Positions 43,031 to 54,038 are shown, counted from the stretch's first letter. The stretch is 64,000 nt of DNA from Gordonia oryzae (GCF_003797185.1 NZ_RKMH01000003.1:186001-250000), one strand, 5' to 3'. The notes: a model not told the origin generated them from the letters alone. A program made the numbers and translations.

Positions 43031-43073
43031 GTGCCGTACTTTCGTGTCGCCCAGTGACACCGATCTACGGCAC
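43031..43073. repeat. palindromic element, copy 2
   Basis: Contains GTGACACCGATCTACGGC (43054-43071), identical over 18 bp to copy 1 and in the same orientation, 1,068 bp away. The flanks fold into a nested hairpin: GTGCCGTA / TACGGCAC outside, an internal loop, and GTGTC / GACAC inside. It lies in the fumC/AbiEi divergent promoter region. Confidence 0.75.
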
Positions 43074-43172
43074 AGAGCTGTCGACGGGCCTGCGCGCCGG
43101 GCTCCGACGGTGACGAGTAGCGTGAATTGAGGTAGTCCTAACTCGCCGTCGACCATCGGAGGACGCAGCACC

Positions 43173-44573
<1,401 letters not shown>

Positions 44574-44630
44574 TCGGCGAATCCCGACCCGCCACGAAGA
44601 TCCCGGACGCTGCACCCCGACCACCGACAC

Positions 44631-44669
44631 GGCTACGCCGCCGATCCCACACGGATCGACGGCGTCGCC
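44631..44669. terminator. terminator between fumC and the L,D-transpeptidase
   Basis: 16-nt arms (GGCTACGCCGCCGATC and GATCGACGGCGTCGCC) pair with two imperfect positions between convergent genes. Confidence 0.65.
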
Positions 44670-44692
44670 TCGTCACCTCACGGATATGGTTG

Positions 44693-45715
44693 TCAGCCAC
44701 CGACTCCCAGCATGGACGGCAGGATGCCGACCAGTTGGTTGAGCAACTGGGTCAGGCCATTGTCGTCGAGGAGTCCACTCGTGGCACCCGGCGTGGACAT
44801 CGTGGTTCCCGACTGGGGGGTTCCCGACTGGGGCGTTGATTGCGGTCCCGTGGACTGCGGCGCCGTGGACTGCGGTGTCGTCAGCGCCGGCGCATTACCC
44901 GTGGGCGCAACCTGATTGACGCCGATGGTGATCTTCGGGCTCTTGGCGGGATCGAGCCAGGTCAAGATGTTGCGTAGCACATCCTTGTCGATCGCCACGC
45001 ATCCCATCGTCGGTTCGCCGGTGCTGGCGTGAAGGAAGATCGCCGACGCCTTGCCGGGAATGCGCTGCGGATTGGACGCGATGTTCACCGCGTAGTCGTA
45101 CGCGGGTCCGGCGTCGTAGAGGTTCTCGCTGTCCCCACCGGGGCTCTGTGTCTGGTGCACGTGTGTGTTGTAGGTCGGCGACTTCATGTCCGAATCCCAC
45201 CAATCCTGGCGTGTCACCTGGAAGTACGGCATCTTGGTACCGGGATTGGCCAGCCGCCCGAAGGCCTGGTCGAGGGCGAAGGTGCCCTGCGGGGTGCGGT
45301 AGACGTTGTCGGCGGGCTCACCCATTCCCACTTCGCCCAGGAATGCCTGGGTCGGCCCGAACACCGGCCTCCAGCTACCACTGGTGGAGTCGCGCTCGAA
45401 CGCGGTGAGCGTCGCCTTCTGGTCGCTGGCCTTGGGTGCGGTCACGACGATCAGTTGACTCGTCTGACTCGTCTGCGTCCCGCCGCCGGACGAGCCGGTC
45501 CCGGAGAGTGTGTCGAGGACCTTGTCGAGTTCGGGGATACCGGTCTGCGGAATGCTGATGCCACCGGGCAGCGTCGCACCGGGAGTGGCCGGGGTCGTCG
45601 GCGTGGTCGATGGGGCGGCAGTAGCGATGCCGGCACCACCGGCGAAAGCCGCCAACACCGCAATCACCATCAGTCCCAGAAACCTCATTCGCCTCATCAG
45701 TAACTTCAGCACCAC
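44693..45715 (-). CDS. secreted L,D-transpeptidase (YkuD-type)
   Basis: A 340-residue exported protein. The signal peptide (FLGLMVIAVLAAFAGGAGIATAA, about 12-34) is followed by a Thr/Pro linker. The YkuD-like domain has the catalytic pattern IFLHASTGEPTMGCVAI (H229, C239). The region after about residue 268 is a PQST/PQSG repeat tail, then a short hydrophobic end. It probably makes 3-3 peptidoglycan crosslinks or attaches proteins to the wall. The start is GTG at 45715 (in-frame ATGs at 45697 and 45688 are alternatives). Confidence 0.85.
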   Translation of the reverse strand: MVLKLLMRRMRFLGLMVIAVLAAFAGGAGIATAAPSTTPTTPATPGATLPGGISIPQTGIPELDKVLDTLSGTGSSGGGTQTSQTSQLIVVTAPKASDQKATLTAFERDSTSGSWRPVFGPTQAFLGEVGMGEPADNVYRTPQGTFALDQAFGRLANPGTKMPYFQVTRQDWWDSDMKSPTYNTHVHQTQSPGGDSENLYDAGPAYDYAVNIASNPQRIPGKASAIFLHASTGEPTMGCVAIDKDVLRNILTWLDPAKSPKITIGVNQVAPTGNAPALTTPQSTAPQSTGPQSTPQSGTPQSGTTMSTPGATSGLLDDNGLTQLLNQLVGILPSMLGVGG

Positions 45716-45881
45716 ACCAGTGTGGCAAAAGGCAAGAGGAGATGAGTCTCGCGATGATCACGGTGCGGCATGGATCCGATCACCGCGCCCACCTTGAATC
45801 TGAACTCACCCTCAATTAGGGTCCTTTCAGTGATGTAGACCACAGTGCACTACGGATCTCACTCGCATCGAAGGGAAGCGC

Positions 45882-46841
45882 ATGTCCACCGTCACCACCG
45901 TCACCGGTCCGATCTCCTCGGACCAACTCGGTCACACCCTCATCCACGAACACGTCTTCGTTGTCGGCGAGGAGTATCGGATCAACTATCAGGGCGACTG
46001 GGACGAAGAGCGCCAGATCGCCGAGGCCGTCCGCGACCTCAACGAACTCAAGTCCCTGGGCATCGACACGATCCTCGACCCGACAGTCCTCGGTCTCGGT
46101 CGATACATCCCCCGCATTCAGAAGATCGCCGAGCAGATCGACCTGAACATCGTCGTCGCGACCGGGCTCTACACCTACAACGAAATCCCCTTCCAATTCC
46201 ACTACACCGGCCCGGGCCTGCTCTTCGACGTCGACGAACCGCTCGTCACCTATTTCGTGCGCGATCTCACCGAGGGCATCGCCGGCACCGGCGTGCGAGC
46301 GGCGTTCTTGAAGTGCGCCATCGAGGAACAGGGACTCACCCCGGGAGTCGAGCGGGTGATGCGCGCGGTCGGGCAGGCCAGTGTCGCCACCGGCGCGCCC
46401 ATCACCGTGCACACCAATCCGCACACCGAATCCGGGCTCGTTGCCCAGCGTGTGCTCACCGAGGAGGGCGTTGATCTGAGCAAAGTCGTCATCGGACATT
46501 CCGGAGACAGCACCGACCTCGACTACCTGATGAAGATCGCCGATGCCGGGTCCATCCTGGGCATGGATCGGTTCGGGCTGGATGTCTTGTTGCCCTTCGA
46601 CGATCGCATCAACACCATTGTCGAACTGTGCAAGCGCGGATACGCCGACCGCATCGGGCTCGCGCACGACGCCGCGTGCTTCATCGACTGGTTCGATCCC
46701 GAGGCCAAGAAGCAGACCGTGCCCAAGTGGAATTACCGCCATATCAGCGAGGACGTCCTACCGACCCTGCGTGAACGCGGAGTCTCCGACGAGCAGATCA
46801 CCACGATGCTCGTCGAGGTCCCCCGCCGCTACTTCGAGTGA
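45882..46841 (+). CDS. phosphotriesterase-like lactonase
   Basis: A binuclear metal amidohydrolase of 319 residues, complete for metal ligands: H22 and H24 (LIHEHVF), carboxylated K144 (AAFLKCAIEEQGLTPG), H177 (PITVHTNPHTESG), H206 (VIGHSGDSTD) and D263 (LAHDAACF). Close relatives of this type are mostly lactonases with side phosphotriesterase activity. Its stop lies 10 nt from an acyl-CoA ligase start, so the two form an operon. I infer that it opens a lactone whose hydroxy acid the ligase then activates. Confidence 0.88.
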   Translation: MSTVTTVTGPISSDQLGHTLIHEHVFVVGEEYRINYQGDWDEERQIAEAVRDLNELKSLGIDTILDPTVLGLGRYIPRIQKIAEQIDLNIVVATGLYTYNEIPFQFHYTGPGLLFDVDEPLVTYFVRDLTEGIAGTGVRAAFLKCAIEEQGLTPGVERVMRAVGQASVATGAPITVHTNPHTESGLVAQRVLTEEGVDLSKVVIGHSGDSTDLDYLMKIADAGSILGMDRFGLDVLLPFDDRINTIVELCKRGYADRIGLAHDAACFIDWFDPEAKKQTVPKWNYRHISEDVLPTLRERGVSDEQITTMLVEVPRRYFE

Positions 46842-46851
46842 GAGCTACCTC

Positions 46852-48369
46852 ATGAACACTCCTGCCGCAGCCAATCCTGTTGCTGCCCTGTGGAAAAACT
46901 CTGAGCAGCACCCCGATCGCATCGCGGTGCGCAGCGGGCCGCGTACGCTGACCTACGCCGACCTTCGGGCCCGAATCGCCCGCGCCGCGGCACGGTTCGC
47001 TGCCGCCGGGGTGGGCCCCGGGGATCGCGTTCTGCTCATCGCACCGACCATCCCCGAATTCCCGATCGTCTACTACGGTCTGCACACCCTCGGCGCCACC
47101 GTCATCACCATGAACGTGATGTCGACGGTTCCTGAGATCCAGTACGTCGTCGAGGATTCGGGCACGATGCTGATCGTCGCCTGGCGGGACTGTGCGACCA
47201 ATGCCTGCGCGGTCGCCGAGCAGCGTGGGTTGCCCTTCACCGAGATCCGGCCCTTCGAGGAAGATCCCACCGAGATCGAGGGTGTGACCACGTATGTCGA
47301 GCGCGCCGAGCACGAGACCGCGGTGATCCTCTACACCTCCGGCACCACCGGCAAACCCAAGGGCGCGCAGCTGAGCATCGCGAACGTCAACGCCGCACCA
47401 CAGGCGTTTCGCGAAGCATTGCGCCTGCACGACACCGAGCGATGGGCCACCGCATTACCGCTGTTCCACTGTTTCGGCCAAGTGGTCGTGATGCACGGCG
47501 CACTCACCTGGGCGGGGACGTTGTCGCTGATGAGCCCCTTCACGCCGACCGAGTTCATGGATCGCCTGCGCGACGAGCACATCACGATTGCCTGCGGGGT
47601 GCCCACCATGTGGAACGCCATGCTGCAGATCACCGGGGGTTACACCCCAGGCGATTTCGCCGACCTGCGACTGGCCTGCTCGGGCGGCGCCTCTCTTCCC
47701 GGTGAGGTGATCCGCGTCTTCGAGGAGCGGTTCGGCTGCTCCATCCTGGAGGGCTACGGCCTCACCGAGACCGCGGGCACCGCCACCTTCCGCAATCTCG
47801 ACGGCCCGCCCAAGGTGGGGACCGTCGGGACAGCGCTGCCGGGATTCCGGATCGAGATCCGCGACCCGGACGGCACCGTCCTGCCCGCCGGCGAGGTCGG
47901 CGAGATCGTCATCACCGGCCCGACAGTGATGACCGGCTACTGGAATCGGCCCGACGCCACCGCGGCCGAACTCGTCGACGGATGGCTGCGCACCGGCGAT
48001 CTGGGCTCGATGGACGCCGACGGCGACATCCGGATCGTCGATCGCGCCAAGGACCTCATCATCCGCGGCGGCTACAACGTGTATCCCCGTGAGGTCGAGG
48101 AGGTCCTCTACACCCACCCCGACATCGTCGAGGTCGCTGTCATCGGCGTACCCGACGACCATTACGGCGAGGAGATCGCCGCGGTCATCGCGGCGCGTCC
48201 GGGTACCACAATCGAGCAGGATGCGTTGCGCGAGTGGGCAAAAGAACGTCTGTCGGCTTACAAGGTACCGCGCATCGTGCACGTCGTCGACGAACTCCCC
48301 AAAGGGGCAACCGGCAAGATCCTCAAGCGGGCCATCGACCGCGCACCGTTTGCCTCGGTTCCGAACTGA
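46852..48369 (+). CDS. acyl-CoA ligase (AMP-binding)
   Basis: An ANL-superfamily acyl-CoA synthetase of 505 residues. The P-loop-like motif is LYTSGTTGKPKGA (160-171), followed by LEGYGLTETAG, WLRTGDLGSMD, KDLIIRGGYNVYPREVEE and the catalytic lysine K489 in GATGKILKR. This group takes medium or long fatty acids and related acids. Being downstream of a lactonase suggests a hydroxy acid substrate (inference). ATG at 46852 has a family-typical N-terminus. Confidence 0.92.
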   Translation: MNTPAAANPVAALWKNSEQHPDRIAVRSGPRTLTYADLRARIARAAARFAAAGVGPGDRVLLIAPTIPEFPIVYYGLHTLGATVITMNVMSTVPEIQYVVEDSGTMLIVAWRDCATNACAVAEQRGLPFTEIRPFEEDPTEIEGVTTYVERAEHETAVILYTSGTTGKPKGAQLSIANVNAAPQAFREALRLHDTERWATALPLFHCFGQVVVMHGALTWAGTLSLMSPFTPTEFMDRLRDEHITIACGVPTMWNAMLQITGGYTPGDFADLRLACSGGASLPGEVIRVFEERFGCSILEGYGLTETAGTATFRNLDGPPKVGTVGTALPGFRIEIRDPDGTVLPAGEVGEIVITGPTVMTGYWNRPDATAAELVDGWLRTGDLGSMDADGDIRIVDRAKDLIIRGGYNVYPREVEEVLYTHPDIVEVAVIGVPDDHYGEEIAAVIAARPGTTIEQDALREWAKERLSAYKVPRIVHVVDELPKGATGKILKRAIDRAPFASVPN

Positions 48370-48825
48370 CCAAGGATCCACCACTGCGCCATGTCGTCGG
48401 CCCTACACGACGGTCCACGATCGCGAGGTCCTCGGCGACACCGCCTCTCGACGAGGTGGCGGCCTCCACCGTGCGACTGGCGCAATCGATACCGCTCGAC
48501 GACCCGCGCACCGTGATCGACGAACACCCCAGCGGCATGTACTCAGGGATACGGGGGCACCGCCCGCATCATCGACGAGAGGAAACGGGCAAACCCGGAT
48601 TTCGATATCCGTTACGACGACTTCCCGATCCAACACCGGCGCCGGACACACTGCTCCGCTAGGCAATTCCACGGGCGTCGGCAGTGCCAGACGAACCGTC
48701 TACGCCAATCCGAACACACCGCGGCCACGGGATTCGACACCCAAGTAAGACCCGACTACCTCGATCTGGCCCTGCCGGCCCGGCAACCGACCGCGCTGAT
48801 GTGCGTCCCACCGGCCAGAGGGCGA
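48370..48825. other. 456-nt region without an intact gene
   Basis: It lies between the convergent acyl-CoA ligase and TetR genes. A plus-strand stretch (about 48540-48780) keeps patchy coding character (for example RIIDERKRANPDFDIRYDD), but frames break repeatedly and there is no start. This is probably the remnant of a gene I cannot identify. Confidence 0.4.
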
Positions 48826-49539
48826 TCACCGCAGAGGCGGTCGGCGATCACCACTCCGTAAGCCGATGGCGTTGGCCCACAACCGGGTTGCAGTGAACAC
48901 CATCTGGTCCAGATCGGCGTCAGCGCCGAGCGCGAAGGCCTGGTAGGCCATCCGCGAGACCATTCCCGAGAGCGCGCTCGCCGCCGCCAGCGGGTCGAGT
49001 TCTGGATCAGCGAGCCCGCGGTCCTGGAGATCCTTGATGTGCCTGGCATTTCGGGTGGCGAACACGAGCCCACGCCGACGACGCTTCTCGCGGAACTCCG
49101 GGATGTTGGCCGTCACCTGCTCAAGAACGAGCCGCAATCCGGCGTTGCGCTTGTACGCCTCGAAGTACGCCCGATTGGCGGCCTCGAGCACCGCATACGG
49201 ATCTTCATGCGGATCGGTCTCGACGTGTGGGAGCCCGGGATGCAACATGTCCTCGTGGGCGAGCGCGAGGACGGCATCGAGGACCTCTTCCTTGCTGTCG
49301 AAATAGGTGTAAAAGGTGCCCGTCGAACATTTCGCCTCGGCCGTGATGTCGGTGAGTCGCGCGTCGGAGAAGCCGTCGCGCTCGAAGATCCGTCGCGCGG
49401 CGGCGATCAGGGTGGCGCGGGTGCGCTCGCCGCGCGCGGTCACTGGCGGGGCCTTGTCGCCATCGGTCACCGCCAGCGGAGGCAGTGGCTGCTCCCCCGC
49501 CGGCCGTGTCCCCACCGCGCGCGAATCACGTGCAGTCAT
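48826..49539 (-). CDS. TetR-family transcriptional regulator
   Basis: A 237-residue repressor with the HTH at about 38-85 (RATLIAAARRIFERDGFSDARLTDITAEAKCSTGTFYTYFDSKEEVL in outline). The first 33 residues are an unusual Pro/Ala-rich extension. The ligand domain (AYFEAYKRNAGLRLVLEQVTANIPEFRE) resembles regulators of acyl-CoA catabolic genes. It is the last gene of the leftward SDR-ACAD-kinase series, 28 nt after the kinase. Confidence 0.9.
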   Translation of the reverse strand: MTARDSRAVGTRPAGEQPLPPLAVTDGDKAPPVTARGERTRATLIAAARRIFERDGFSDARLTDITAEAKCSTGTFYTYFDSKEEVLDAVLALAHEDMLHPGLPHVETDPHEDPYAVLEAANRAYFEAYKRNAGLRLVLEQVTANIPEFREKRRRRGLVFATRNARHIKDLQDRGLADPELDPLAAASALSGMVSRMAYQAFALGADADLDQMVFTATRLWANAIGLRSGDRRPPLR

Positions 49540-49567
49540 GCCGACATCTTCTCACCCGTCGGCGTTG

Positions 49568-50626
49568 TCATCCGAGTCCGGCCGCGTCGGCGACGGCGAC
49601 GGCCCGCGCGACCAGACTGTCGATCACCTCGTTGGTGGGGACACCGGCGGCAGCTCGGTTCGCCGGATTGTCCCGTGCACGACGGAGCACGCCCTCGGCG
49701 ATGATCGCGACCTTCCACAGTCCGAGTGCGTGCCAAAACTGCAGGGCTCTCGCATCGCGGCCGGTACGGTCGAGGTACATCTCGGCCAGCTCGTCGCGGG
49801 TCGGGAACCCCTCGAGCAGCTCCACCGGTGCCGCACTGAGTGGCGGTTCACCGGCCGCTGGCCAGTACGCCAAGGTGCTACCGATGTCGGCGAGCGGATC
49901 ACCCAGGGTCGACAACTCCCAGTCCAGAGCCGCCCGTGCCCTTCCCTCGTCCGGATCGATCATGACGTTGCGGATGTGGAAGTCCCCATGCACCAGTCGG
50001 GTCTCCCGTTGTTCGGGGGCACTTGCCGACAGTCGGCGGGTCAACTCGTCCAGCGCCGGGATCTCGCGGGTCTTCGACTTCTCCCACTGCCCGCTCCACC
50101 TCTTGAGTTGGCGTGCCGCGTAGGGCTTGTGGCTCGCCAAGTCAGCCAGGCCGACCTGCTCGATGTCCACGTCGTGGATACGAGCGAGGGTGTCGATCAT
50201 CGACTCACCCACCGCCCGCCGTATCGCGGGCGAGAGCGCTCGCGCCGCCGGGAGCCGGTCCAGGACCACACCGTCCACGAACTCCATCACCACCAGCGGA
50301 ACAGGACTGACCGACTCGTTGAGGCACACACCGAGGACTGCCGGAACGGCAACGTCGGTCGGGGCCAACGCAGTGAGGATGCGCGCCTCGCGCACCACGT
50401 CATGCGCCGATGCCAGCAGACTACCGACCGGCGGGCGACGCACCACCCAGCGGCCGTCGGCGTCGTCGGTGAGGAGATAGGTCAGATTCGACTGACCGAG
50501 ACCGACGCGTGTGCACCGCACCGTGCCGGTCCACTTGATACCCGCTTCGCGCAGCCAGGCAAGCAGGGCGACGGGATCGACCTCGACGATCTCCGCCAGG
50601 GCCCCCGCCACACCGGTCTCACTCAT
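49568..50626 (-). CDS. APH-type kinase of acyl-CoA metabolism (ACAD10/11 N-domain-like)
   Basis: A 352-residue phosphotransferase of the aminoglycoside-phosphotransferase fold. CTRVGLGQSNLTYLL forms the nucleotide loop, RWVVRRPP the Lys/Arg strand, LVHGDFHIRNVMID the catalytic loop (Asp, Asn) and ALDWELSTLGDPLADIG the metal Asp. This matches the group fused to acyl-CoA dehydrogenase in animal ACAD10/ACAD11 and seen as LvaA in Pseudomonas. These kinases phosphorylate the hydroxyl of 4-hydroxyacyl-CoA. The ACAD gene lies 59 nt upstream. Antibiotic resistance is unlikely. Confidence 0.88.
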   Translation of the reverse strand: MSETGVAGALAEIVEVDPVALLAWLREAGIKWTGTVRCTRVGLGQSNLTYLLTDDADGRWVVRRPPVGSLLASAHDVVREARILTALAPTDVAVPAVLGVCLNESVSPVPLVVMEFVDGVVLDRLPAARALSPAIRRAVGESMIDTLARIHDVDIEQVGLADLASHKPYAARQLKRWSGQWEKSKTREIPALDELTRRLSASAPEQRETRLVHGDFHIRNVMIDPDEGRARAALDWELSTLGDPLADIGSTLAYWPAAGEPPLSAAPVELLEGFPTRDELAEMYLDRTGRDARALQFWHALGLWKVAIIAEGVLRRARDNPANRAAAGVPTNEVIDSLVARAVAVADAAGLG

Positions 50627-50685
50627 CGCCCACTCCCCACTCGATCACCGGACCCTCTTACACCACAACGACTTTCCGGCTCCGA

Positions 50686-51954
50686 TCAGTATCGGGCCGA
50701 GAGCGCGTCGTCGGACACCCCGGCCACCGTCTCCGGTACCGTGGCGGCTTCCCGGTAGCGGCGCAACTCGCGGCGAGCGATCGCGCGCTTGTGTACCTCG
50801 TCGGGACCGTCGGCCAGACGTAGCGTGCGCAGGTGCGCGTAGGCCATGGCCAGTGGGAAGTCGTCGGTCACACCGGCACCTCCGTGGACCTGGATGGCGC
50901 GGTCGATGATCTTGAGCGCCATGTTGGGCGCCGCCACCTTGATAGCGGCAATCTCGGTCGCCGCGGCCTTGTTGCCGACGGTATCCATCATGTAGGCAGC
51001 CTTGAGGGTCAGCAGCCGCACCATCTCGATATCGATGCGCGCCTCTGCGATCCAGTCCTGAATGTTGGCGCGATCGGCGAGTGGCTGTCCGAAGGTCGAG
51101 CGCGCGGCCGCTCGGCGACACATGAGTTCCAGCGCCCGCTCGGCCATTCCGATGGTACGCATGCAGTGATGGATGCGGCCCGGCCCCAACCGCGCCTGGG
51201 CGATCGCGAATCCCTCACCCTCGCCTTTGAGGACGTCGGTCGCAGGCACCCGGACGTTCTCGAACACCAACTCGCCGTGGCTCTCCCGGTCGACGTAACC
51301 GAAGACGGGCAGGTTGCGCAGGATGGTGAGGCCTTCGGCATCCGTAGGCACCACCATCATCGACTGCTGCCGGTGGGTCGGGGCCGTGGGATCGGTCTTG
51401 CCCATCACGATGAGCACCTTGCAGTCGGGCCGCACCGCGTTGGAGGCGAACCACTTTCGTCCGTTGAGCACATACTCGTCCCCGTCGCGGACCATCCGCA
51501 ACTCGATGGTGGTCGCGTCGGAACTGGCGACCGCGGGCTCGGTCATCGCGAATGCCGAGGCGATCTCACCGTCGAGCAGCGGCGTGAGGTAGCGCCGCTT
51601 GTGTTCGTCGGTGCCGAAGAGGGTCAGTACCTCGATGTTCCCGGTGTCGGGGGCATTGCAATTGAACACCTCCGGCGCCCAACCGACCCGTCCCATGATC
51701 TCGGCGAGGTGCGCGTACTCCACATTCGACAGTCCCGGCCCCCATTCGGCGTAGGGATGGAACAGATTCCACAGTCCTTTGGCCTTGGCCTTGGCCTTGA
51801 GATCGATCAGAATGTCCGGGGTGGCGTGGGGATTGGCCGACTCCCGCATCTGTTGGTCGTAGACGGCCTCGTTGGGATAGATGTAGGTGTCCATGAAGGC
51901 CAGCAGTTTCTGCCGGTATTCCTCGGCGCGCGCAGACGGCTCGAACAGTGTCAT
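50686..51954 (-). CDS. acyl-CoA dehydrogenase, ACAD10/11-like
   Basis: A FAD enzyme of 422 residues. [19 protein letters not shown] binds flavin and substrate, [31 protein letters not shown] (in outline) is the helical domain, and [16 protein letters not shown] is followed by [20 protein letters not shown]. The ADGPDEVH block replaces the YEGT-type catalytic Glu block and is typical of ACAD10/11-like proteins. With the neighbouring kinase it should convert 4-phospho-acyl-CoA to enoyl-CoA (family knowledge plus inference). Confidence 0.92.
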   Translation of the reverse strand: MTLFEPSARAEEYRQKLLAFMDTYIYPNEAVYDQQMRESANPHATPDILIDLKAKAKAKGLWNLFHPYAEWGPGLSNVEYAHLAEIMGRVGWAPEVFNCNAPDTGNIEVLTLFGTDEHKRRYLTPLLDGEIASAFAMTEPAVASSDATTIELRMVRDGDEYVLNGRKWFASNAVRPDCKVLIVMGKTDPTAPTHRQQSMMVVPTDAEGLTILRNLPVFGYVDRESHGELVFENVRVPATDVLKGEGEGFAIAQARLGPGRIHHCMRTIGMAERALELMCRRAAARSTFGQPLADRANIQDWIAEARIDIEMVRLLTLKAAYMMDTVGNKAAATEIAAIKVAAPNMALKIIDRAIQVHGGAGVTDDFPLAMAYAHLRTLRLADGPDEVHKRAIARRELRRYREAATVPETVAGVSDDALSARY

Positions 51955-52011
51955 GGTTGCCTCCTCGATGAGAGCGATTGCGGTCTCGACGGATTCGCCG
52001 CCGTCGGCGCT

Positions 52012-52833
52012 TCAGGCGTCCTGCGGTGCGAGCAGCGCGGCCTGATACCGCCGCATCCCGCGCAACCACCTGTTGTAGTCGGCACCCTTCTGTCGGTACA
52101 TCTCGAGCACCTCCGGATGCGGCAGGACCAGGAACCGCTCATCAGCTATCGCCGCCAACACGAGGTCGGCGACCTCCTCGGGGGTGATCACCGCGCCGGC
52201 GGTCTCGACCGCCCGTTGCATCAGGCGCCCGCCGTCGGTATCCGGTGCATGGTCAGGACGTAGCAGCTTGGTGTCGACGCCCATCGGACACAGGCAACTG
52301 ACACGTATTCCTGCGTCGCCGTAGGTGGCGCTGAGCCACTCGGCGAACCCGACCGCCGCGTGCTTGGTCACCGAGTAGGTCGCCGAGCCCAGTTGGGTGA
52401 GCAAACCCGCCGCCGACGCAGTACTGATGAAGTATCCGCGGCCGCGTTCGGTCCACTCGGGCACGAGCCGACGCGCGGCGCGTACGTGCGCCATCAGGTT
52501 CACGTCGATGACGGTGTCCCAGTCGTCGTCGGTGGCATCCAGACCAGCCGCACCGCCGATCCCGGCGTTGGCGAAATACAGATCGACGGGGCCGAACTGC
52601 TCACCGGCCGTGGAAAGCACGTCGTCGATGTGCGCGTTGTCCGAGGCGTCGCCGGCCAGCGCAATCGCCTGGCCGCCGGCCTCGGTGATCGCCTCGGCGG
52701 TACGCGCGACGGCGTCGGAATCAAGGTCGGTCAGCACCACCCGGACGCCGGCAGCGCTCAACGCGCGGGCAATCGCACCACCGATGCCGCCGCCCGCACC
52801 CGTGACCACGGCAACTGCATTCCGGATCTCCAT
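52012..52833 (-). CDS. short-chain dehydrogenase/reductase
   Basis: A classical SDR of 273 residues. VVTGAGGGIGGAIARAL is the NAD(P) loop, LTDLDSD suggests NAD preference, YFANAGIGG follows, ISTASAAG carries the Ser and YSVTKHA the Tyr-Lys pair. It is upstream of the ACAD, 57 nt away, and probably oxidises a hydroxyacyl-CoA or alcohol in the same route. ATG at 52833 is preferred. An upstream in-frame ATG would add a nonconserved leader. Confidence 0.9.
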   Translation of the reverse strand: MEIRNAVAVVTGAGGGIGGAIARALSAAGVRVVLTDLDSDAVARTAEAITEAGGQAIALAGDASDNAHIDDVLSTAGEQFGPVDLYFANAGIGGAAGLDATDDDWDTVIDVNLMAHVRAARRLVPEWTERGRGYFISTASAAGLLTQLGSATYSVTKHAAVGFAEWLSATYGDAGIRVSCLCPMGVDTKLLRPDHAPDTDGGRLMQRAVETAGAVITPEEVADLVLAAIADERFLVLPHPEVLEMYRQKGADYNRWLRGMRRYQAALLAPQDA

Positions 52834-52898
52834 GCCCCGACCGTACTTGAACCCGGTTTCACCTTCAAGGTTCGGGGCGGTGATGCCTCCGCCGATCA

Positions 52899-53632
52899 TC
52901 ATGCCCATCGAGGTGCCATCCTCCCCGACCTGCGCAGCACGAGAGCCGACAACACCAGCGTCAGGACCAGCATCAGCGTCGACATCGCGGCCACCGCCGG
53001 CCGCAGGGCGATACGCAGCAGGGTGGAGAATAGGTGAACCGGCCACGGCGGGTGGCCCGGCTGCTGGACGAAGGTCGAGACCACGACGTCGTCGAGACCG
53101 AACGTGATGGCAAGCATCATCCCGGCGACAATGCCCGGGCTCGCACGATGAACGTCACCACAACCATCGGCACCACTGCGTTCGAGATGACCAACCGCAC
53201 CAGACCGTTGGTGACCGGCAACAGATTCCAGTCGATGCCGAGCGTGACGTGCCAGGGCACGAAGGCCACCGCATCGGCGATGTCGGGTGTCACCAGGGCG
53301 ACCGTCAGCAGGGCGGACAGCCTCGCCGACGACCAGCGCGGGCACTGCGACGTCGCGATCGCAACGCCGGCCAACGATCCCAGGAGCGCAGCCGGCAGCG
53401 CCGACAGCAGGCCCACTCCAGGGAAATGCGCACACTGTGCAGAATCGGGTCGCCGGTGAGCGCGTCGCGCGCTGAACCCCACTCCCTTCAACGACGCGAG
53501 CACACGCCCGGTGTTGAACGGGTAGGCGTGGATCACCACGATCGGCAGGAACAGGAAGGCATAGCCCGCGACCGCCCACGTCGTCCGGCAGATCCAGTAC
53601 CCCTCCCGCCAGGTGCGCAGCGGCGCCATCAC
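52899..53632 (-). pseudogene. PotC-type ABC permease, frameshifted
   Basis: Remnant of a spermidine/putrescine-type inner-membrane permease. One frame gives the N-terminal two thirds (GYAFLFLPIVVIHAYPFNTGR ... NGLVRLVISNAVVPMVVVTFIVRAR). Another frame gives the C-terminus (GMMLAITFGLDDVVVSTFVQQPG ... AAMSTLMLVLTLVLSALVLRR). About 30 residues holding the EAA loop that contacts the ATPase are missing at the junction near 53130. The protein cannot work. Confidence 0.8.
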
Positions 53633-53700
53633 CAGAGGAGGCAGGGCCGCCGGGATCGGCCTGGCCGGCGGTCGGCAGCGTCACCAAGACGATCCGCCGA

Positions 53701-53877
53701 TCACGCACCACCGCAACATCTTTGACGACGCATCGCACCGCCGAGCACCCAGTTCTGGGCTGTCTGGAACCGCGCGGCGATCATCTGCATGGCCATCGTG
53801 CCCGTGGCACCGCCGAGCACCGACGGTGTCACGCAGTCGCCCATCAACGGTGTGAACACCAGAAGAATCTCACCGAT
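53701..53877 (-). pseudogene. PotB-type ABC permease fragment
   Basis: A 58-codon open stretch reading IGEILLVFTPLMGDCVTPSV, then LGGATGTMAMQMIAARFQTAQNWVLGG. It matches the conserved PotB segment (FxPxLGEYVxPxLxGG ... QNWPxG), with a stop codon just before it and another right after. It belongs to the same decayed transporter operon as the PotC-type remnant. Nothing else recognisable is seen to 54038. Confidence 0.65.
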
Positions 53878-54038
53878 CTACCGTGGGTCGGACACCGCAC
53901 CCGCAATCGGGAGCCAGAACCGCTTCATTGGCACGGTGTAGCGACGATGTACGTCGCTTACCGCACGGCCGATCGACGTGAACTGGCCAATGACCCGACA
54001 CAGGCGAAGGTCATCGCACAGATGCCGACCGGGTGCCA

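Noticed and set aside
44800..44880. Short tandem repeats as a possible CRISPR or mobile signal
   Set aside because: They are in-frame PQST/PQSG codon repeats in the tail of the L,D-transpeptidase, without spacers.
49568..50626. Aminoglycoside resistance gene
   Set aside because: The APH fold is shared, but the neighbouring ACAD10/11-like dehydrogenase and SDR point to acyl-CoA metabolism.
53868..53885. CACCGATCTAC resembling the palindromic element at 42 kb
   Set aside because: Only 11 bases match, without the inverted partner arm, inside the PotB-like remnant; probably chance.
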